Assembly: GCA_017447875.1 (NCBI GenBank)
Contig: JAFSMP010000015.1
Location: 26,947-90,946 of the forward strand
DNA: 64,000 bases
Direction of reading: 5' to 3'
Origin: Paludibacteraceae bacterium
Lineage (GTDB): Bacteria; Bacteroidota; Bacteroidia; Bacteroidales; Paludibacteraceae
Each line of letters begins with the position of its first letter. Position 1 is the first letter of the stretch. Positions 1 to 9,115 of the stretch are shown one piece after another. A program made the translations under genes and the position numbers. Under the pieces are notes generated by a model that was not told the DNA's origin, did not search any database, and worked only from the letters and a program-made list of their open reading frames with translations.

Positions 1-2
1 CA

Positions 3-710
3 GCTGTCGGTCTTTACACCATGCTTGAATCGGCGTCGGGTAGGGTAGATTTAACCCTTCCTCCTGATGTCTTCCGGCTTACCAAAGAGGGACTCGAATT
101 TATTGATTGCGAGACGAATGCGGCTAACCGAGCCAAATCGCTCTCCTTCTCACGCGAACTAGCCAAACACGGATTTACTTTCCCTGTACAACTAATCTGG
201 GGAAACGGCACCACCCGCAAAGATTATGATAACGGTTTCCTGCTCACCGACGCCAACAACCGCCTCTTCCAACTCAAAATGGTCAAGGGCACGCCTTGGG
301 TTAGAGAAATTAAAAATGAAGAATTTAAAATTATGAATTATATTCAAGTGTTCACTCTTGAGCCGGCGAATAGGCAACTCATCGGATTGGTGGTGGACGA
401 TGCTTACCAACTCTATGCGGTACGTTCGAACGGAGAGTTGGCACATATCGGTATCGGTGCTTACGACCCGCAGGAAATGCAGATTACGATCACCGGTGAT
501 CTTTTTCATTGGACTATCACCGAATATACGGCAACGGACTCGCGCTATTATGCGGTCGATGCCAATACTTTCGAACAAGTGGCATGTGCTATTATCCCGG
601 ATCCGGAGAGACCTCTGACGCAAAAAATCGAGCGGATCATGCTCCCCGTTCGACTTCGTTTCACGTCTTGGCGCACACAACTCATATACCCCAATATTAA
701 CGATGATTAA
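3..710 (+). CDS. C-terminal part of a DUF4857-like protein (start outside window)
   Basis: The frame is already open at the window edge (reading AVGLYTMLESASG before and through the first Met at 21), so the true start lies upstream and only the last 236 or so codons are seen. The visible part is soluble-looking, mixed beta, with no membrane segment or signal sequence. It resembles the Bacteroidota-specific DUF4857 proteins, which have no known activity; this match is from memory of the family and is tentative. Codons around 305-342 encode EIKNEEFKIMNY from an A/T-rich degenerate repeat like those found before start codons elsewhere here, so the gene appears to carry an in-frame repeat insertion. 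A TonB receptor gene follows after 15 bp, which suggests co-transcription. Confidence 0.55.
   Translation, partial: AVGLYTMLESASGRVDLTLPPDVFRLTKEGLEFIDCETNAANRAKSLSFSRELAKHGFTFPVQLIWGNGTTRKDYDNGFLLTDANNRLFQLKMVKGTPWVREIKNEEFKIMNYIQVFTLEPANRQLIGLVVDDAYQLYAVRSNGELAHIGIGAYDPQEMQITITGDLFHWTITEYTATDSRYYAVDANTFEQVACAIIPDPERPLTQKIERIMLPVRLRFTSWRTQLIYPNINDD
305..342 (+). repeat. In-frame A/T-rich short-repeat tract inside the first gene
   Basis: Imperfect repeats of an AATTTAAAA / AATGAAGAA type sit inside coding sequence and keep the frame. Composition differs from the flanking codons and matches tracts found between genes in this window. Confidence 0.45.
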
Positions 711-725
711 AAAATGGGTATTCCG

Positions 726-2738
726 ATGAAACGTTGGTTGCAGATAGTCTTCTCATTGGCGATAGCGACATCCATTTGGGCGCAGGAGGCGAGTGACTTC
801 CAGATAGAGGAAGTGACCGTTGTGCAGCGCAAGAAAGGGAAAGTGAAAAGCCGTGTGGAAGCGTTTGATACGGAGAAAATCAACAGTGAGGAACTATGCC
901 GTGCGGCGTGTTGTAACCTCAGTGAAGCGTTTGAGACCAACGCTTCGGTGGATGTGGCGTACTCAGATGCGGCGACCGGTGCCAAGCAGATACGTCTGTT
1001 GGGGCTGAGCGGCACGTACGTGCAGCTGCTGCAAGAGAACACGCCCGGTGTACGCGGTCTGGCGCAGAATTTCGGACTCGAGTATATACCCGGTCCGTGG
1101 ATGCAATCGATCCAGGTGAGCAAAGGTACCTCGTCGGTCATCAACGGCTACGAGGCAACGTCCGGACAGATCAATGTGGAACTGCTTAAGCCCCAAACGC
1201 AAAATCCGCTGAGTCTCAATCTCATGGTTAACTCCGAAGCGATGGCAGAGGCAAATATCATGGGAGGATGGCAACTCAAAGACCACCTCTATACCGGCAT
1301 TCTGGCCCATTATGGCGGTGGGTTCATGGCGATGGACGGTAACCACGACTCGTTCGCGGACATGCCGAAGACCCAGAATGCCAACCTCGCTAACCGTTGG
1401 TTCTACAAGCAAGGCAACTATACCTTCCAGGCTTTCGTGCGGGGGCTCTATGATCGTCGCCGAGGTGGACAGATAGGGCATATGGCGGACACGATTACCA
1501 ATCCGTATTTAATTAATTTAAATACGTGGCGTGTGGAGGGATTCATGAAGAACGGCTATGTGTTTGACGAGGAGAGCGGTTCATCTGTAGCTGTCATTAC
1601 CGCGGTCAGTTACCATGATCTTAACAACAGTTATGGTCTGCGAAATTGGAAAGCCAACCAACTCAATGCCTACCTCAATGCGCTCTGTCAACTCAATTTT
1701 GAAGGCAGCGGAGAGGTGGACAACGACCATCGTTTGACGACCGGTCTATCTGTCAATTTCGATCGCTACGAAGAAAATCTCAACTTTCAACCTTCAACCT
1801 TCAACTTGAATCGTTACGAAGTAATTCCCGGCATCTTCGCGGAGTACAACCTCAAATACGACGAGATGTTGAGTCTGGTAGCCGGTGTACGGGCGGATTA
1901 CAGTACGCGGCACGGGTTCTTTGTCACTCCGCGAATGAACATCCGTTATACGCCGTTCGAGTGGTGGACGCTCCGTGGAAGTGTAGGAATGGGTTACCGC
2001 AGCCCGAATGCCATCGCGGATAATGCGTTCTTCCTGCCGTCGAGTAGGGTACTGCACCTGGCGGACGAGATCAAACAGGAGCGTGCGGTCAATACCGGTC
2101 TCTCAACCACCTTCTATATCCCGCTGGGCAGCAAGGAGTTACAATTGTCGATGGAGTATTACTACACGCATTCCCTCAACTCGCTCATCGTCGATATGGA
2201 CCAAGACAAACATGCCGTCTATATCTACAACCAGACCGACCTCGCAGCTGCCAAATCGTTTGCCCACAGCGCGCAGGTTGAACTGTCGATGGAGGTGTTG
2301 CGCGGATGGACATGGACGGCTGCTTTCCGTTATACCGATGTAGAGCAGACCACGATTAATTCCGATGGTATCGCGCGCTTAAGGCCAAAGGCCTTGACGA
2401 ACCGTTTCAAAGGTGTCGTAACAACCTCTTACCAGACGCCGCTCAAGAAATGGCAGTTCGATGTAACGGCCCAGTTCAACGGCGTGAGTAGGGTACCGGA
2501 CGGTTTTGAACAACCTTTCACCTGGTATCCGCAACTCATGGCGCAGATCACCAAGTATTTCCGTACCTGCAGCATCTACTTGGGCGCGGAGAACATGACG
2601 AACTTCCGCCAAGACCCTTCCATCGTGGACAGTTACCACCCCTGGGGCCCGGATTTCGATGCCTCGATGGTCTGCGGTCCTACTACCGGATGGAAAGTGT
2701 ACCTTGGTTTCCGATATGATTTAGAAAAACCCGAATGA
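726..2738 (+). CDS. TonB-dependent outer-membrane receptor, probably metal-related
   Basis: A 670-residue outer-membrane receptor. The start is placed at 726 (MKRWLQ) because it gives a clean signal peptide ending near SIWAQ; an in-frame ATG at 714 would only add MGIP. A plug domain follows at about residues 40-140 with the receptor-type stretch QIRLLGLSGTYVQLL and the SVINGYEATSGQINVEL segment. The rest is beta-barrel, ending in the aromatic terminal strand YLGFRYDL. It lacks the N-terminal carboxypeptidase-like domain of SusC proteins, so it is not a SusC. The next gene begins 1 bp later and encodes a heavy-metal-associated domain protein, a pairing that suggests metal (perhaps copper) uptake or sensing; that is inference. 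In-frame heptamer repeats occur at 1780-1810. Confidence 0.85.
   Translation: MKRWLQIVFSLAIATSIWAQEASDFQIEEVTVVQRKKGKVKSRVEAFDTEKINSEELCRAACCNLSEAFETNASVDVAYSDAATGAKQIRLLGLSGTYVQLLQENTPGVRGLAQNFGLEYIPGPWMQSIQVSKGTSSVINGYEATSGQINVELLKPQTQNPLSLNLMVNSEAMAEANIMGGWQLKDHLYTGILAHYGGGFMAMDGNHDSFADMPKTQNANLANRWFYKQGNYTFQAFVRGLYDRRRGGQIGHMADTITNPYLINLNTWRVEGFMKNGYVFDEESGSSVAVITAVSYHDLNNSYGLRNWKANQLNAYLNALCQLNFEGSGEVDNDHRLTTGLSVNFDRYEENLNFQPSTFNLNRYEVIPGIFAEYNLKYDEMLSLVAGVRADYSTRHGFFVTPRMNIRYTPFEWWTLRGSVGMGYRSPNAIADNAFFLPSSRVLHLADEIKQERAVNTGLSTTFYIPLGSKELQLSMEYYYTHSLNSLIVDMDQDKHAVYIYNQTDLAAAKSFAHSAQVELSMEVLRGWTWTAAFRYTDVEQTTINSDGIARLRPKALTNRFKGVVTTSYQTPLKKWQFDVTAQFNGVSRVPDGFEQPFTWYPQLMAQITKYFRTCSIYLGAENMTNFRQDPSIVDSYHPWGPDFDASMVCGPTTGWKVYLGFRYDLEKPE
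1780..1810 (+). repeat. In-frame heptamer tract (CAACCTT type)
   Basis: About four degenerate 7-bp units (CAACTTT, CAACCTT, CAACCTT, CAACTTG) lie in the TonB receptor reading frame and encode NFQPSTFNLN in a probable barrel loop. Confidence 0.55.
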
Positions 2739-2739
2739 T

Positions 2740-3060
2740 ATGAAAAAGATAGTATTGTTTCTCGCCCTTTGTGTGATGCCGCTCTGTTATGCGGTAGATA
2801 ATAACCAACCTGCTGAACCGCAGGCAAAAACCACCAAACAGTCCTATAAAAAGACGGTGGTGCTATCGTGCGACCTGCATTGCCAGGGTTGTTGCGACAA
2901 GATTATGAAGAATATCGCCTTCGAGAAAGGAGTCAAAGATCTTGTCTGCGACCTCAAGACCAAGACCGTCACGATGACCTACGACACGCGTAAGACCGAC
3001 CTGGAGACCTTGCTCAAGGCGTTCGAGAAGATCGGCAAACCTGCTACAGTTATAGAATAA
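2740..3060 (+). CDS. Secreted heavy-metal-associated (HMA) domain protein
   Basis: A 106-residue protein with a signal peptide (MKKIVLFLALCVMPLCYA) and one ferredoxin-like HMA domain from about residue 38 to the end. The metal site reads CDLHCQGCC, which holds the CxxC expected for soft-metal binding (HCQGCC) plus two further cysteines, more than the usual MxCxxC. This family normally binds Cu(I) or related ions and passes them to a partner. The gene starts 1 bp after the TonB receptor stop, so the two are almost certainly translated from one message; a periplasmic metal carrier working with that receptor is the natural reading, but the metal is unknown. Confidence 0.85.
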   Translation: MKKIVLFLALCVMPLCYAVDNNQPAEPQAKTTKQSYKKTVVLSCDLHCQGCCDKIMKNIAFEKGVKDLVCDLKTKTVTMTYDTRKTDLETLLKAFEKIGKPATVIE

Positions 3061-3078
3061 TCAAAAAAATTTAATACT

Positions 3079-4524
3079 ATGAGTTGGATCATGATTCTTC
3101 AGCTCCTCATTGTGTTGGGAGCCTTGTGGGTCGGTTCACGGTACGGTAGTCTGGCGCTCGGCGCTATCTCCGGTATCGGTCTGGCGATCCTCGTCTTTGG
3201 CTTCGGCATGAAGCCCGGTACTCCTCCGACAGACGTCATCTACATCATCATCGCTGCCGTCACCTGCGCCGGTATCATGCAGGCTTCGGGCGGTATGGAT
3301 TGGTTGATTCAGTTGGCGGAGAAGATGTTGCGTAAGCACCCGGATCGTATCACGTTCCTTGCGCCGCTGACTACTTTCTTTCTGACGGTTTTGGTAGGTA
3401 CAGGTCATGTGGTTTACACGCTGATGCCAATCATCTGCGATATTGCGCTCAAGAAAGGAATCCGTCCGGAACGTCCGTGCGGCGTAGCCTCTATCGCTTC
3501 GCAGGTAGGTATCACTTGTTCGCCGATTGCAGCAGCGGTGGTGGCATTTGTGAGTATTTCCAATGCGAACGGTTTTGATATCACGATTCCGCAAGTGCTG
3601 ATGATCACGATTCCGGCATGTATCTGCGGTCTGATGGCAGCGGCGGCAGCGTCCTACAAACGCGGTTTGGACCTCGACAAAGACCCGGTCTTCCAAGCGA
3701 AGATAGCCGATCCCGAGCAACGCGCGTATATATATGGTAATACGGCGACGACCCTCGATCGCGAGATTCCGCAATCAGCCAAGAACAGTGTGTTTATCTT
3801 CCTCGGCGCACTGGCTGTCATCGTTATGTTCGCTATTTTCCCACAACTCCTGCCGAGTTTTGAGGTAGTCAAAGCAGTCAAAGGAGCCGGAGATATCACG
3901 CTGGCGAGTGGTGTAACCATTACCGCCAAAGAACTGGCAAAAGCCGGTGTCGTAGCGGAGAACTTTACGGAGATGGGCATGGTGACGCTCAAGATGAACC
4001 TCGTCATTCAGATTATCATGATTACCGCGGCGGCGCTGATGATCATCTTCTGCAAGGCAAGCCCGAAAAAAGCGGTAGCAGGCCCTGTATGGCAAAGCGG
4101 TATGGTGGCAGTCGTAGCGATCTACGGTATCGCGTGGATGGCAGACACCTATTTCGGCAACTACATGCCGCAGATACAAGATATGTTAGACGAGGTCGTG
4201 ACTAAGTATCCGTGGTCGATTGCCTTAGTGTTCTTTGCAGTGTCAGTACTGATCAACTCGCAAGGTGCGGTAGTGGTAGCGATGCTGCCGCTGGCATATA
4301 AACTCGGAATCTCGGGTGTCGTATTGCTTGGTGTACTGCCGTCGGTGTATGGGTATTTCTTTATCCCGAACTATCCGTCGGATATTGCGACCGTTAACTT
4401 CGACCGCTCGGGTACAACCGTCATCGGTAAGTACCTACTCAACCACTCGTTCATGATGCCGGGCCTCATCTGCGTGACGGTATCCACGATTGTCGCCTAC
4501 CTCCTGACCCTGCTGATCTTCTAA
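3079..4524 (+). CDS. Anaerobic C4-dicarboxylate transporter, DcuA/DcuB family
   Basis: A 481-residue inner-membrane protein with about 11-12 hydrophobic segments. Family stretches are easy to see: GTGHVVYTLMPIICDIA, RPERPCGVASIASQVG and GVLPSVYGYFFIPNYPSD. Dcu carriers exchange fumarate, malate or aspartate for succinate in anaerobic bacteria. It is slightly longer than Escherichia coli DcuB (about 446 residues), with a polar middle loop near residues 200-290. It lies 18 bp after the HMA gene on the same strand. Succinate export fits the methylmalonyl-CoA mutase and Nqr genes later in the window. Which of DcuA or DcuB it matches best cannot be told by eye. Confidence 0.92.
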   Translation: MSWIMILQLLIVLGALWVGSRYGSLALGAISGIGLAILVFGFGMKPGTPPTDVIYIIIAAVTCAGIMQASGGMDWLIQLAEKMLRKHPDRITFLAPLTTFFLTVLVGTGHVVYTLMPIICDIALKKGIRPERPCGVASIASQVGITCSPIAAAVVAFVSISNANGFDITIPQVLMITIPACICGLMAAAAASYKRGLDLDKDPVFQAKIADPEQRAYIYGNTATTLDREIPQSAKNSVFIFLGALAVIVMFAIFPQLLPSFEVVKAVKGAGDITLASGVTITAKELAKAGVVAENFTEMGMVTLKMNLVIQIIMITAAALMIIFCKASPKKAVAGPVWQSGMVAVVAIYGIAWMADTYFGNYMPQIQDMLDEVVTKYPWSIALVFFAVSVLINSQGAVVVAMLPLAYKLGISGVVLLGVLPSVYGYFFIPNYPSDIATVNFDRSGTTVIGKYLLNHSFMMPGLICVTVSTIVAYLLTLLIF

Positions 4525-4529
4525 GGAGT

Positions 4530-4558
4530 AAATGAGAAAATGTGAAAATGAGAAAATA
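4530..4558 (+). repeat. Leader octamer tract (AAATGAGA type)
   Basis: Three to four 8-bp units (AAATGAGA, AAATGTGA, AAATGAGA) fill the gap between the Dcu stop and the cytidylate-kinase-like start. It belongs to the class of short tandem leader repeats seen throughout the window. Confidence 0.6.
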
Positions 4559-4571
4559 ATTAAATGTCTTT

Positions 4572-5198
4572 ATGAATATCAATAATAAATTCATCATCAC
4601 GATCAATCGTGAATTGGGAAGCGGCGGCCGCACGGTCGGTCGTAAGTTAGCCGAGAAATTAGGTGTCGAGTACTTCGACAAAGCCGTCATCAACGCCCTG
4701 CAGGAGCGGTATAATCTTTCTGTCGAGCAGATCGAGCAGCTCAAAGGTCAGGAAACCGGTTGGTGGGAGCAGTTCAAGCGCAAGATGACCTTCTCGGAAT
4801 CGGAGTACGAGCTCAACCAAATGAACATCGAGACCGAGGATGTGTTCCGCGCAGAGACTCAGGTGCTCAAGGCCCTTGCCAAAGATCAGTCCTGCGTCAT
4901 TGCCGGCCGTACGGCGTGCTACGTCTTCCGTGAGCACCCGAACCATCTGAGTATCTTCATTCAGTCTTCGATGCCTTGCCGCATGGCGCGTGTGGCGCGT
5001 GAGCAGAACATGAGCAAAGAGGAAGCGCGTCTCACCATCGAAAAGGTCGATAAAATGCGTGAGAACTACGTGCAGGAGTTCACCGGCACGTCCCGTTACG
5101 ACACACGTAATTACCACCTCGTCATCAACATGGACGAAATAAACGAGGACGCGGCGGTGGAGCTGATACTTGCTTATATTAAGAGCATGGCTGCTTGA
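4572..5198 (+). CDS. Cytidylate kinase-like family protein
   Basis: A 208-residue cytoplasmic protein starting NKFIITINRELGSGGRTVGR. The ELGSGGRTVG segment stands where a P-loop is found in nucleotide kinases, and CVIAGRTACYVFREHPNHLSIFI fits the NMP-kinase core. It matches the Cytidylate_kin2 family, which is distinct from the essential CMP kinase Cmk; substrates are generally not established. The ATG follows an AT-rich octamer leader. Its TGA stop (5196-5198) directly abuts the stop codon of the convergent gene at 5199, leaving no intergenic base and no room for a separate terminator. Confidence 0.85.
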   Translation: MNINNKFIITINRELGSGGRTVGRKLAEKLGVEYFDKAVINALQERYNLSVEQIEQLKGQETGWWEQFKRKMTFSESEYELNQMNIETEDVFRAETQVLKALAKDQSCVIAGRTACYVFREHPNHLSIFIQSSMPCRMARVAREQNMSKEEARLTIEKVDKMRENYVQEFTGTSRYDTRNYHLVINMDEINEDAAVELILAYIKSMAA

Positions 5199-7817
5199 TT
5201 AGCGTTCAAACAGACGTAACAGACGCATTTTCGTTTCACCGGCTTTACCGGTATAAGGATGTTCGCGCAACGAGAGATTGAAGCGCGAACTTCCTTTTAG
5301 TACGGTCTGCGGGTGTGTGAACTCGCGGAAACCCCATTCGCCGTGGTACGCGCCCATGCCCGAATGACCGGTACCGTTGAATGGAACACCCTTCACCATC
5401 ATATGTACACACACTTCGTTGATGCAACCGCCGCCAAACTGCTGGGTCTGCATGACGCGTTTGGCCCATTTCATGTTTTTCGTGAACACATACATCGCTA
5501 AGGGGTGCTCACGGTCGGCTATCACGTCCATGAGGCTGTCCACTTCGGCATCTTTGAACGGCACAATCGGCAACAGCGGACAGAAGAGTTCGTGTTGCAC
5601 GATCGGTTCGTTGCTATCGACGGGATAGATGATGGTCGGAGCGTATCTGCGTGCAGTCTTGTCCCCTGTTCCGCCAAAGACGATACGCTCGCGATGAGCC
5701 TCCGCTAACTTAGCGCACTTGTCGTACGCCGTGTCTGTAATCAGTTTCGGGTACTCCTCGTTTTGCTCCGCATGTTCGCCGATCTGCGCCACAAAAGCCG
5801 CTTTCAGTTCCTCTATGAACGCCTCTGCCACCTCTTCAGCCACGGCTATCTGGTTGATGTTGATGCAAATCTGCCCTGCGTTGAGGAGCTTGAAGAACGC
5901 TATCTTGCGTGCCGCGTCTTTGAGGTCTGCGTCTGCCCGTACCACACACCAGTTACCTGTCTCGCCGCCTAACTCCAGCGCTACCGGTGTGAGGTTCTTC
6001 GCTGCTTCGGCGAGTACGTGTTTGCCTACCGACGGACTACCGGTATAGAAAATCTTATCAAAGCGTTGCGCAAGACACATATCCGCCACGTCGTGACCGC
6101 CGTCGATAAGCGTGATATATTCCGGCGGGAACACTTCCGCAAAGAACTTCTTGAGCGCTGCCGTGCTGGCAGCGGACTTCGAACTGGACTTGATCACCAC
6201 CGTGTTACCGCCGCACATGGCTGCAGCTACGACGCCTATCGTCAGCAGAATCGGGAAGTTAAACGGACTAATCACCAGCGTCACGCCGTACGGCATTTTA
6301 TAGACCTTCGTGAAGATACTCGGCCAACACATGAGTCCGCTGAAATGGATCTCCGGCCTCGACCATCTGCGCAGACCCGCAATCATCTCATTCACTTCGG
6401 TGATAATCGGCCCTATATCGCACAGATACGCCTCCATCTCACTTCTACCAAGGTCCTCGCATAACGCGCCGATTAACTCGCCTTGATGAGCTACCACGGC
6501 TTCTTTGAGGCGCTTGAGTTGTTTGATACGCCATTTAATCGGCAATGTCTCGCCGGTCCGGAAGAACTTTCTCTGCGTTGCCACGATGTCACGAATCTGC
6601 GATTCGTTATTTGTGATTGGTGATTGGTCATTGGTGATTTGGTCAAGTATCGCCTTGATATCCGCATTGTTGAGTGTCACCGGCGCCGAATAGTTGATCG
6701 AATCGGCGGCAATCATCGGAATCAGTTGTTCGTGATCGCAAGCGCGTACCGGCGAGACGATTTGGTCCATTCCGCATGTTGCCATCAGTTCGCGTATCGC
6801 TTGCAGGAAATCAGGCACGTTGCAGTATTTCGCCAAGGCCTCATAGTGCGCCTTGCAAGCTTCTTTCTGAAACTCCAGCACCGGCATCAGCATCAGCGAG
6901 ATAGCTTGCCCGTGCGAGAGATGGTACATAGCCCCTATACTGTGTGCGAATGCGTGCACATATCCAGCCAGTTGCGTGTTGATGGCGTTACCACCATACA
7001 TCGCCGCCTTCGCCATATTCAACCGTGCTTGCTCTGCTCCTTCACTCGTTAATTCTTTCACTCCTTCACTCGTTAATAACGGTAGATTCTCCAGAATCAA
7101 CTTCACGCCTTCCATGGACATGCGCATATCTTCTTCATCGACCTCCGTATCACTCACCGCCCCTTCGATACAATGACTCAGCGCGTCGATACCGCACGCC
7201 GCAATCACAGGCTTCGGTGCATGTTCGGTCAACTCGCTATCATGTACGACATGCGTCACCTTCAGGCCGATCAGCACGGTCGAGCCTTTAGCGCCGTGGT
7301 CGTTCGTTACCACGGCGCCGACGGTTACTTCCGCACCTGTTCCGGCAGTCGAAGGCACCATGATTAGCGGCAGCGAGTTGCCGGGAACCGGCAGGAACTT
7401 CAGCAGCAGCGCTTTCACCGGCACATGGGGCATCTTGCAACCCGCGGCTATCATCTTACAACTATCCATCACCGACCCGCCGCCTAACGCTATGATCGCT
7501 TCCGCTTTGGTCTCCAATGCCTGCTGACGCCCTGCTTCAATAATGGCGATCGTCGGCTCGGAGTGAATGTCGCAGAAGAGCGAAGCGTTCACTCCCGCCT
7601 CATTCAAAGACTCTAATATCGCCTCGTCATAGCCCAAACGATGCAAGGTCTCGTCGGTTACTACCAGCACTTGCTTGTAACCTGCCTTCTTGCACATTGC
7701 GCCGATCTCACGACGCGCGCCTTGACCTGCTGTCACCTCCGGTTCCGGCAGTGGGATGGCGTGTATCACCTTCCCTGGCAATCGGTGAATCTGTTTCCTG
7801 AATCGATATGTATCCAT
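5199..7817 (-). CDS. Iron-type alcohol dehydrogenase fused to aldehyde dehydrogenase
   Basis: An 872-residue bifunctional enzyme. Residues 1 to about 390 are an iron-dependent alcohol dehydrogenase: ALGGGSVMDSCK is the nucleotide-binding GGGS, and metal ligands are expected in CGIDALSHCIEG and GYVHAFAHSIGAMYHLSHG. Residues about 410-872 are an aldehyde dehydrogenase of the fatty-aldehyde type, with VISPFNFPI, FYTGSPSVGK, the general base in LELGGE and the catalytic cysteine in NAGQIC. The domain order is the reverse of AdhE, whose aldehyde dehydrogenase comes first and differs in type. The linker QITNDQSPITNNES is encoded by a heptamer repeat tract (6611-6642), suggesting two former genes joined through a repeat. 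It probably interconverts alcohols and carboxylic acids via the aldehyde; the substrate is unknown. Bacteroidota promoter at 7839-7870. Confidence 0.88.
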   Translation of the reverse strand: MDTYRFRKQIHRLPGKVIHAIPLPEPEVTAGQGARREIGAMCKKAGYKQVLVVTDETLHRLGYDEAILESLNEAGVNASLFCDIHSEPTIAIIEAGRQQALETKAEAIIALGGGSVMDSCKMIAAGCKMPHVPVKALLLKFLPVPGNSLPLIMVPSTAGTGAEVTVGAVVTNDHGAKGSTVLIGLKVTHVVHDSELTEHAPKPVIAACGIDALSHCIEGAVSDTEVDEEDMRMSMEGVKLILENLPLLTSEGVKELTSEGAEQARLNMAKAAMYGGNAINTQLAGYVHAFAHSIGAMYHLSHGQAISLMLMPVLEFQKEACKAHYEALAKYCNVPDFLQAIRELMATCGMDQIVSPVRACDHEQLIPMIAADSINYSAPVTLNNADIKAILDQITNDQSPITNNESQIRDIVATQRKFFRTGETLPIKWRIKQLKRLKEAVVAHQGELIGALCEDLGRSEMEAYLCDIGPIITEVNEMIAGLRRWSRPEIHFSGLMCWPSIFTKVYKMPYGVTLVISPFNFPILLTIGVVAAAMCGGNTVVIKSSSKSAASTAALKKFFAEVFPPEYITLIDGGHDVADMCLAQRFDKIFYTGSPSVGKHVLAEAAKNLTPVALELGGETGNWCVVRADADLKDAARKIAFFKLLNAGQICININQIAVAEEVAEAFIEELKAAFVAQIGEHAEQNEEYPKLITDTAYDKCAKLAEAHRERIVFGGTGDKTARRYAPTIIYPVDSNEPIVQHELFCPLLPIVPFKDAEVDSLMDVIADREHPLAMYVFTKNMKWAKRVMQTQQFGGGCINEVCVHMMVKGVPFNGTGHSGMGAYHGEWGFREFTHPQTVLKGSSRFNLSLREHPYTGKAGETKMRLLRLFER
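6611..6642 (-). repeat. Heptamer repeat forming the ADH-ALDH linker
   Basis: Four 7-bp units of GTGATTG / GTCATTG / GTGATTT on the plus strand encode the interdomain linker of the fusion enzyme. The same kind of repeat is used between separate genes in this window. Confidence 0.6.
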
Positions 7818-7838
7818 AGTTTATCCCATTTTGCGTTG

Positions 7839-7870
7839 CAAAATTACAAAAAATAAATGACATATGCAAA
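7839..7870 (-). promoter_or_regulatory. Bacteroidota promoter for the ADH-ALDH fusion
   Basis: Read on the minus strand: TTTG at 7870-7867, 20 nt, then TAATTTTG at 7846-7839, an exact fit to TTTG-N20-TAnnTTTG. It ends about 22 bp before the start codon. Confidence 0.75.
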
Positions 7871-7993
7871 TGTTTTACTTCTTATGTAAAAAAATCAGAA
7901 GATTTTTCTTGTGTAATTCGAGAAAAACTTTCATCATCGGTGTCGTCCAAGATTCTGTAGAAACGGCGCTTAACAGTAGCGGCGATGTGTTTT

Positions 7994-9106
7994 TTACGAT
8001 TTGTCTACGATTATGTACTCCATATAATAAAGCGAATAATTCTTCCTGTCGAAACCGTTGATTTCACAACTTACTCCAGATACCTTTACTTCTCTTATCT
8101 TTATATCAACACGCAAAGTATTAGCCTTATAATCATTATGGCTTTCTAAATAATTTTGTACAAAACTTGTCAGCTCTGGTGCGATATTTTCTATTGGTAA
8201 AGAAAATACTATAGATATTCTATTCAAGTCTAGATTCTTTTCATTTAATTCCGGTACCGAAACAATCCATTTGTTAGCCTTCTTGTCGAATTTGGTCTTT
8301 ACATTTATATATTTACCCTTCTCTTTTAAGCAAGAACCAAGATTAGCTTTATTTATTTTAATGGTGTGTTTCGTAACAACAGGTAAACTTTTATTAATTG
8401 CCTTGTATTCTCTCCTCAAAGGTACTATTTTAGTGAAAGAAATTAACTCAAATAGCCTTGCACTTTCTATATTGTTCCCCTCGTCTAAATTAACACGTCC
8501 TGTTGTGTCAATTTTGCAATAAATAGTATATTCATTTTCCTTGCTTTCTTTCATATATTGGAAAAGAGCACCTATATCCACAAAAAGTTGAGAAGCATTT
8601 CCTACTTCCGTTAAGCCCGATATACTATCTGATTTGTATTGTTTTATTTCCTTGAGATTTTTCTTCAGTATTTTGTATGAACTAACCTCATAAGCATTCA
8701 ATAAACTTACAGAAAAGCCGTCCCCTCTTAGATAAAAATCGGTATATTCTTCACCACTCTTATGCGCTTCTAACGTTGCTTCGTTTGTGAATCGTACTCC
8801 ATCGTACATCATACCAAAATATGTATCTAACGTATCGGTACGAACTATGTGCACATTTTGAGCGAAGAAAATAGGAATATTATCAAACCCTTTACCCTTC
8901 AAAATAAATGCCAATCCTGCGGATCCTCCTAATACACATGGAGAAAAAGAAACTTTACAAACAACCGAATCTGATTCTATCGAATGTTCTTTCATTCGGG
9001 GTTCATAAGCGCCTTTATACATTTCTAATGTCTTAAAAACATAATATTCTTCTGCACTCAAAGAAAGTGCGAGGATGGAAAAAATGAACAGGATAATCTT
9101 TTTCAT
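7994..9106 (-). CDS. Unknown secreted protein, 370 residues
   Basis: Not recognised. A signal peptide (MKKIILFIFSILALSLSA) is followed by a mostly beta, lysine- and glutamate-rich body without obvious catalytic motifs or membrane segments. Base composition is clearly more AT-rich than the metabolic genes on either side, which together with the neighbouring unknown gene suggests an accessory, possibly transferred, segment. It starts 9 bp after the stop of the 91-residue gene upstream, so the two probably form an operon. No C-terminal sorting tail of the kind seen in other secreted proteins here is present. Confidence 0.7.
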   Translation of the reverse strand: MKKIILFIFSILALSLSAEEYYVFKTLEMYKGAYEPRMKEHSIESDSVVCKVSFSPCVLGGSAGLAFILKGKGFDNIPIFFAQNVHIVRTDTLDTYFGMMYDGVRFTNEATLEAHKSGEEYTDFYLRGDGFSVSLLNAYEVSSYKILKKNLKEIKQYKSDSISGLTEVGNASQLFVDIGALFQYMKESKENEYTIYCKIDTTGRVNLDEGNNIESARLFELISFTKIVPLRREYKAINKSLPVVTKHTIKINKANLGSCLKEKGKYINVKTKFDKKANKWIVSVPELNEKNLDLNRISIVFSLPIENIAPELTSFVQNYLESHNDYKANTLRVDIKIREVKVSGVSCEINGFDRKNYSLYYMEYIIVDKS

Positions 9107-9115
9107 AACTAAATA

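Noticed and set aside
726-2738. SusC annotation of the first TonB receptor
   Set aside because: It lacks the N-terminal carboxypeptidase-like domain and a SusD partner, is much shorter than SusC proteins and is paired with an HMA protein.
5199-7817. Annotation as AdhE
   Set aside because: The domain order is reversed and the aldehyde dehydrogenase part is of the fatty-aldehyde type, not the CoA-acylating type.
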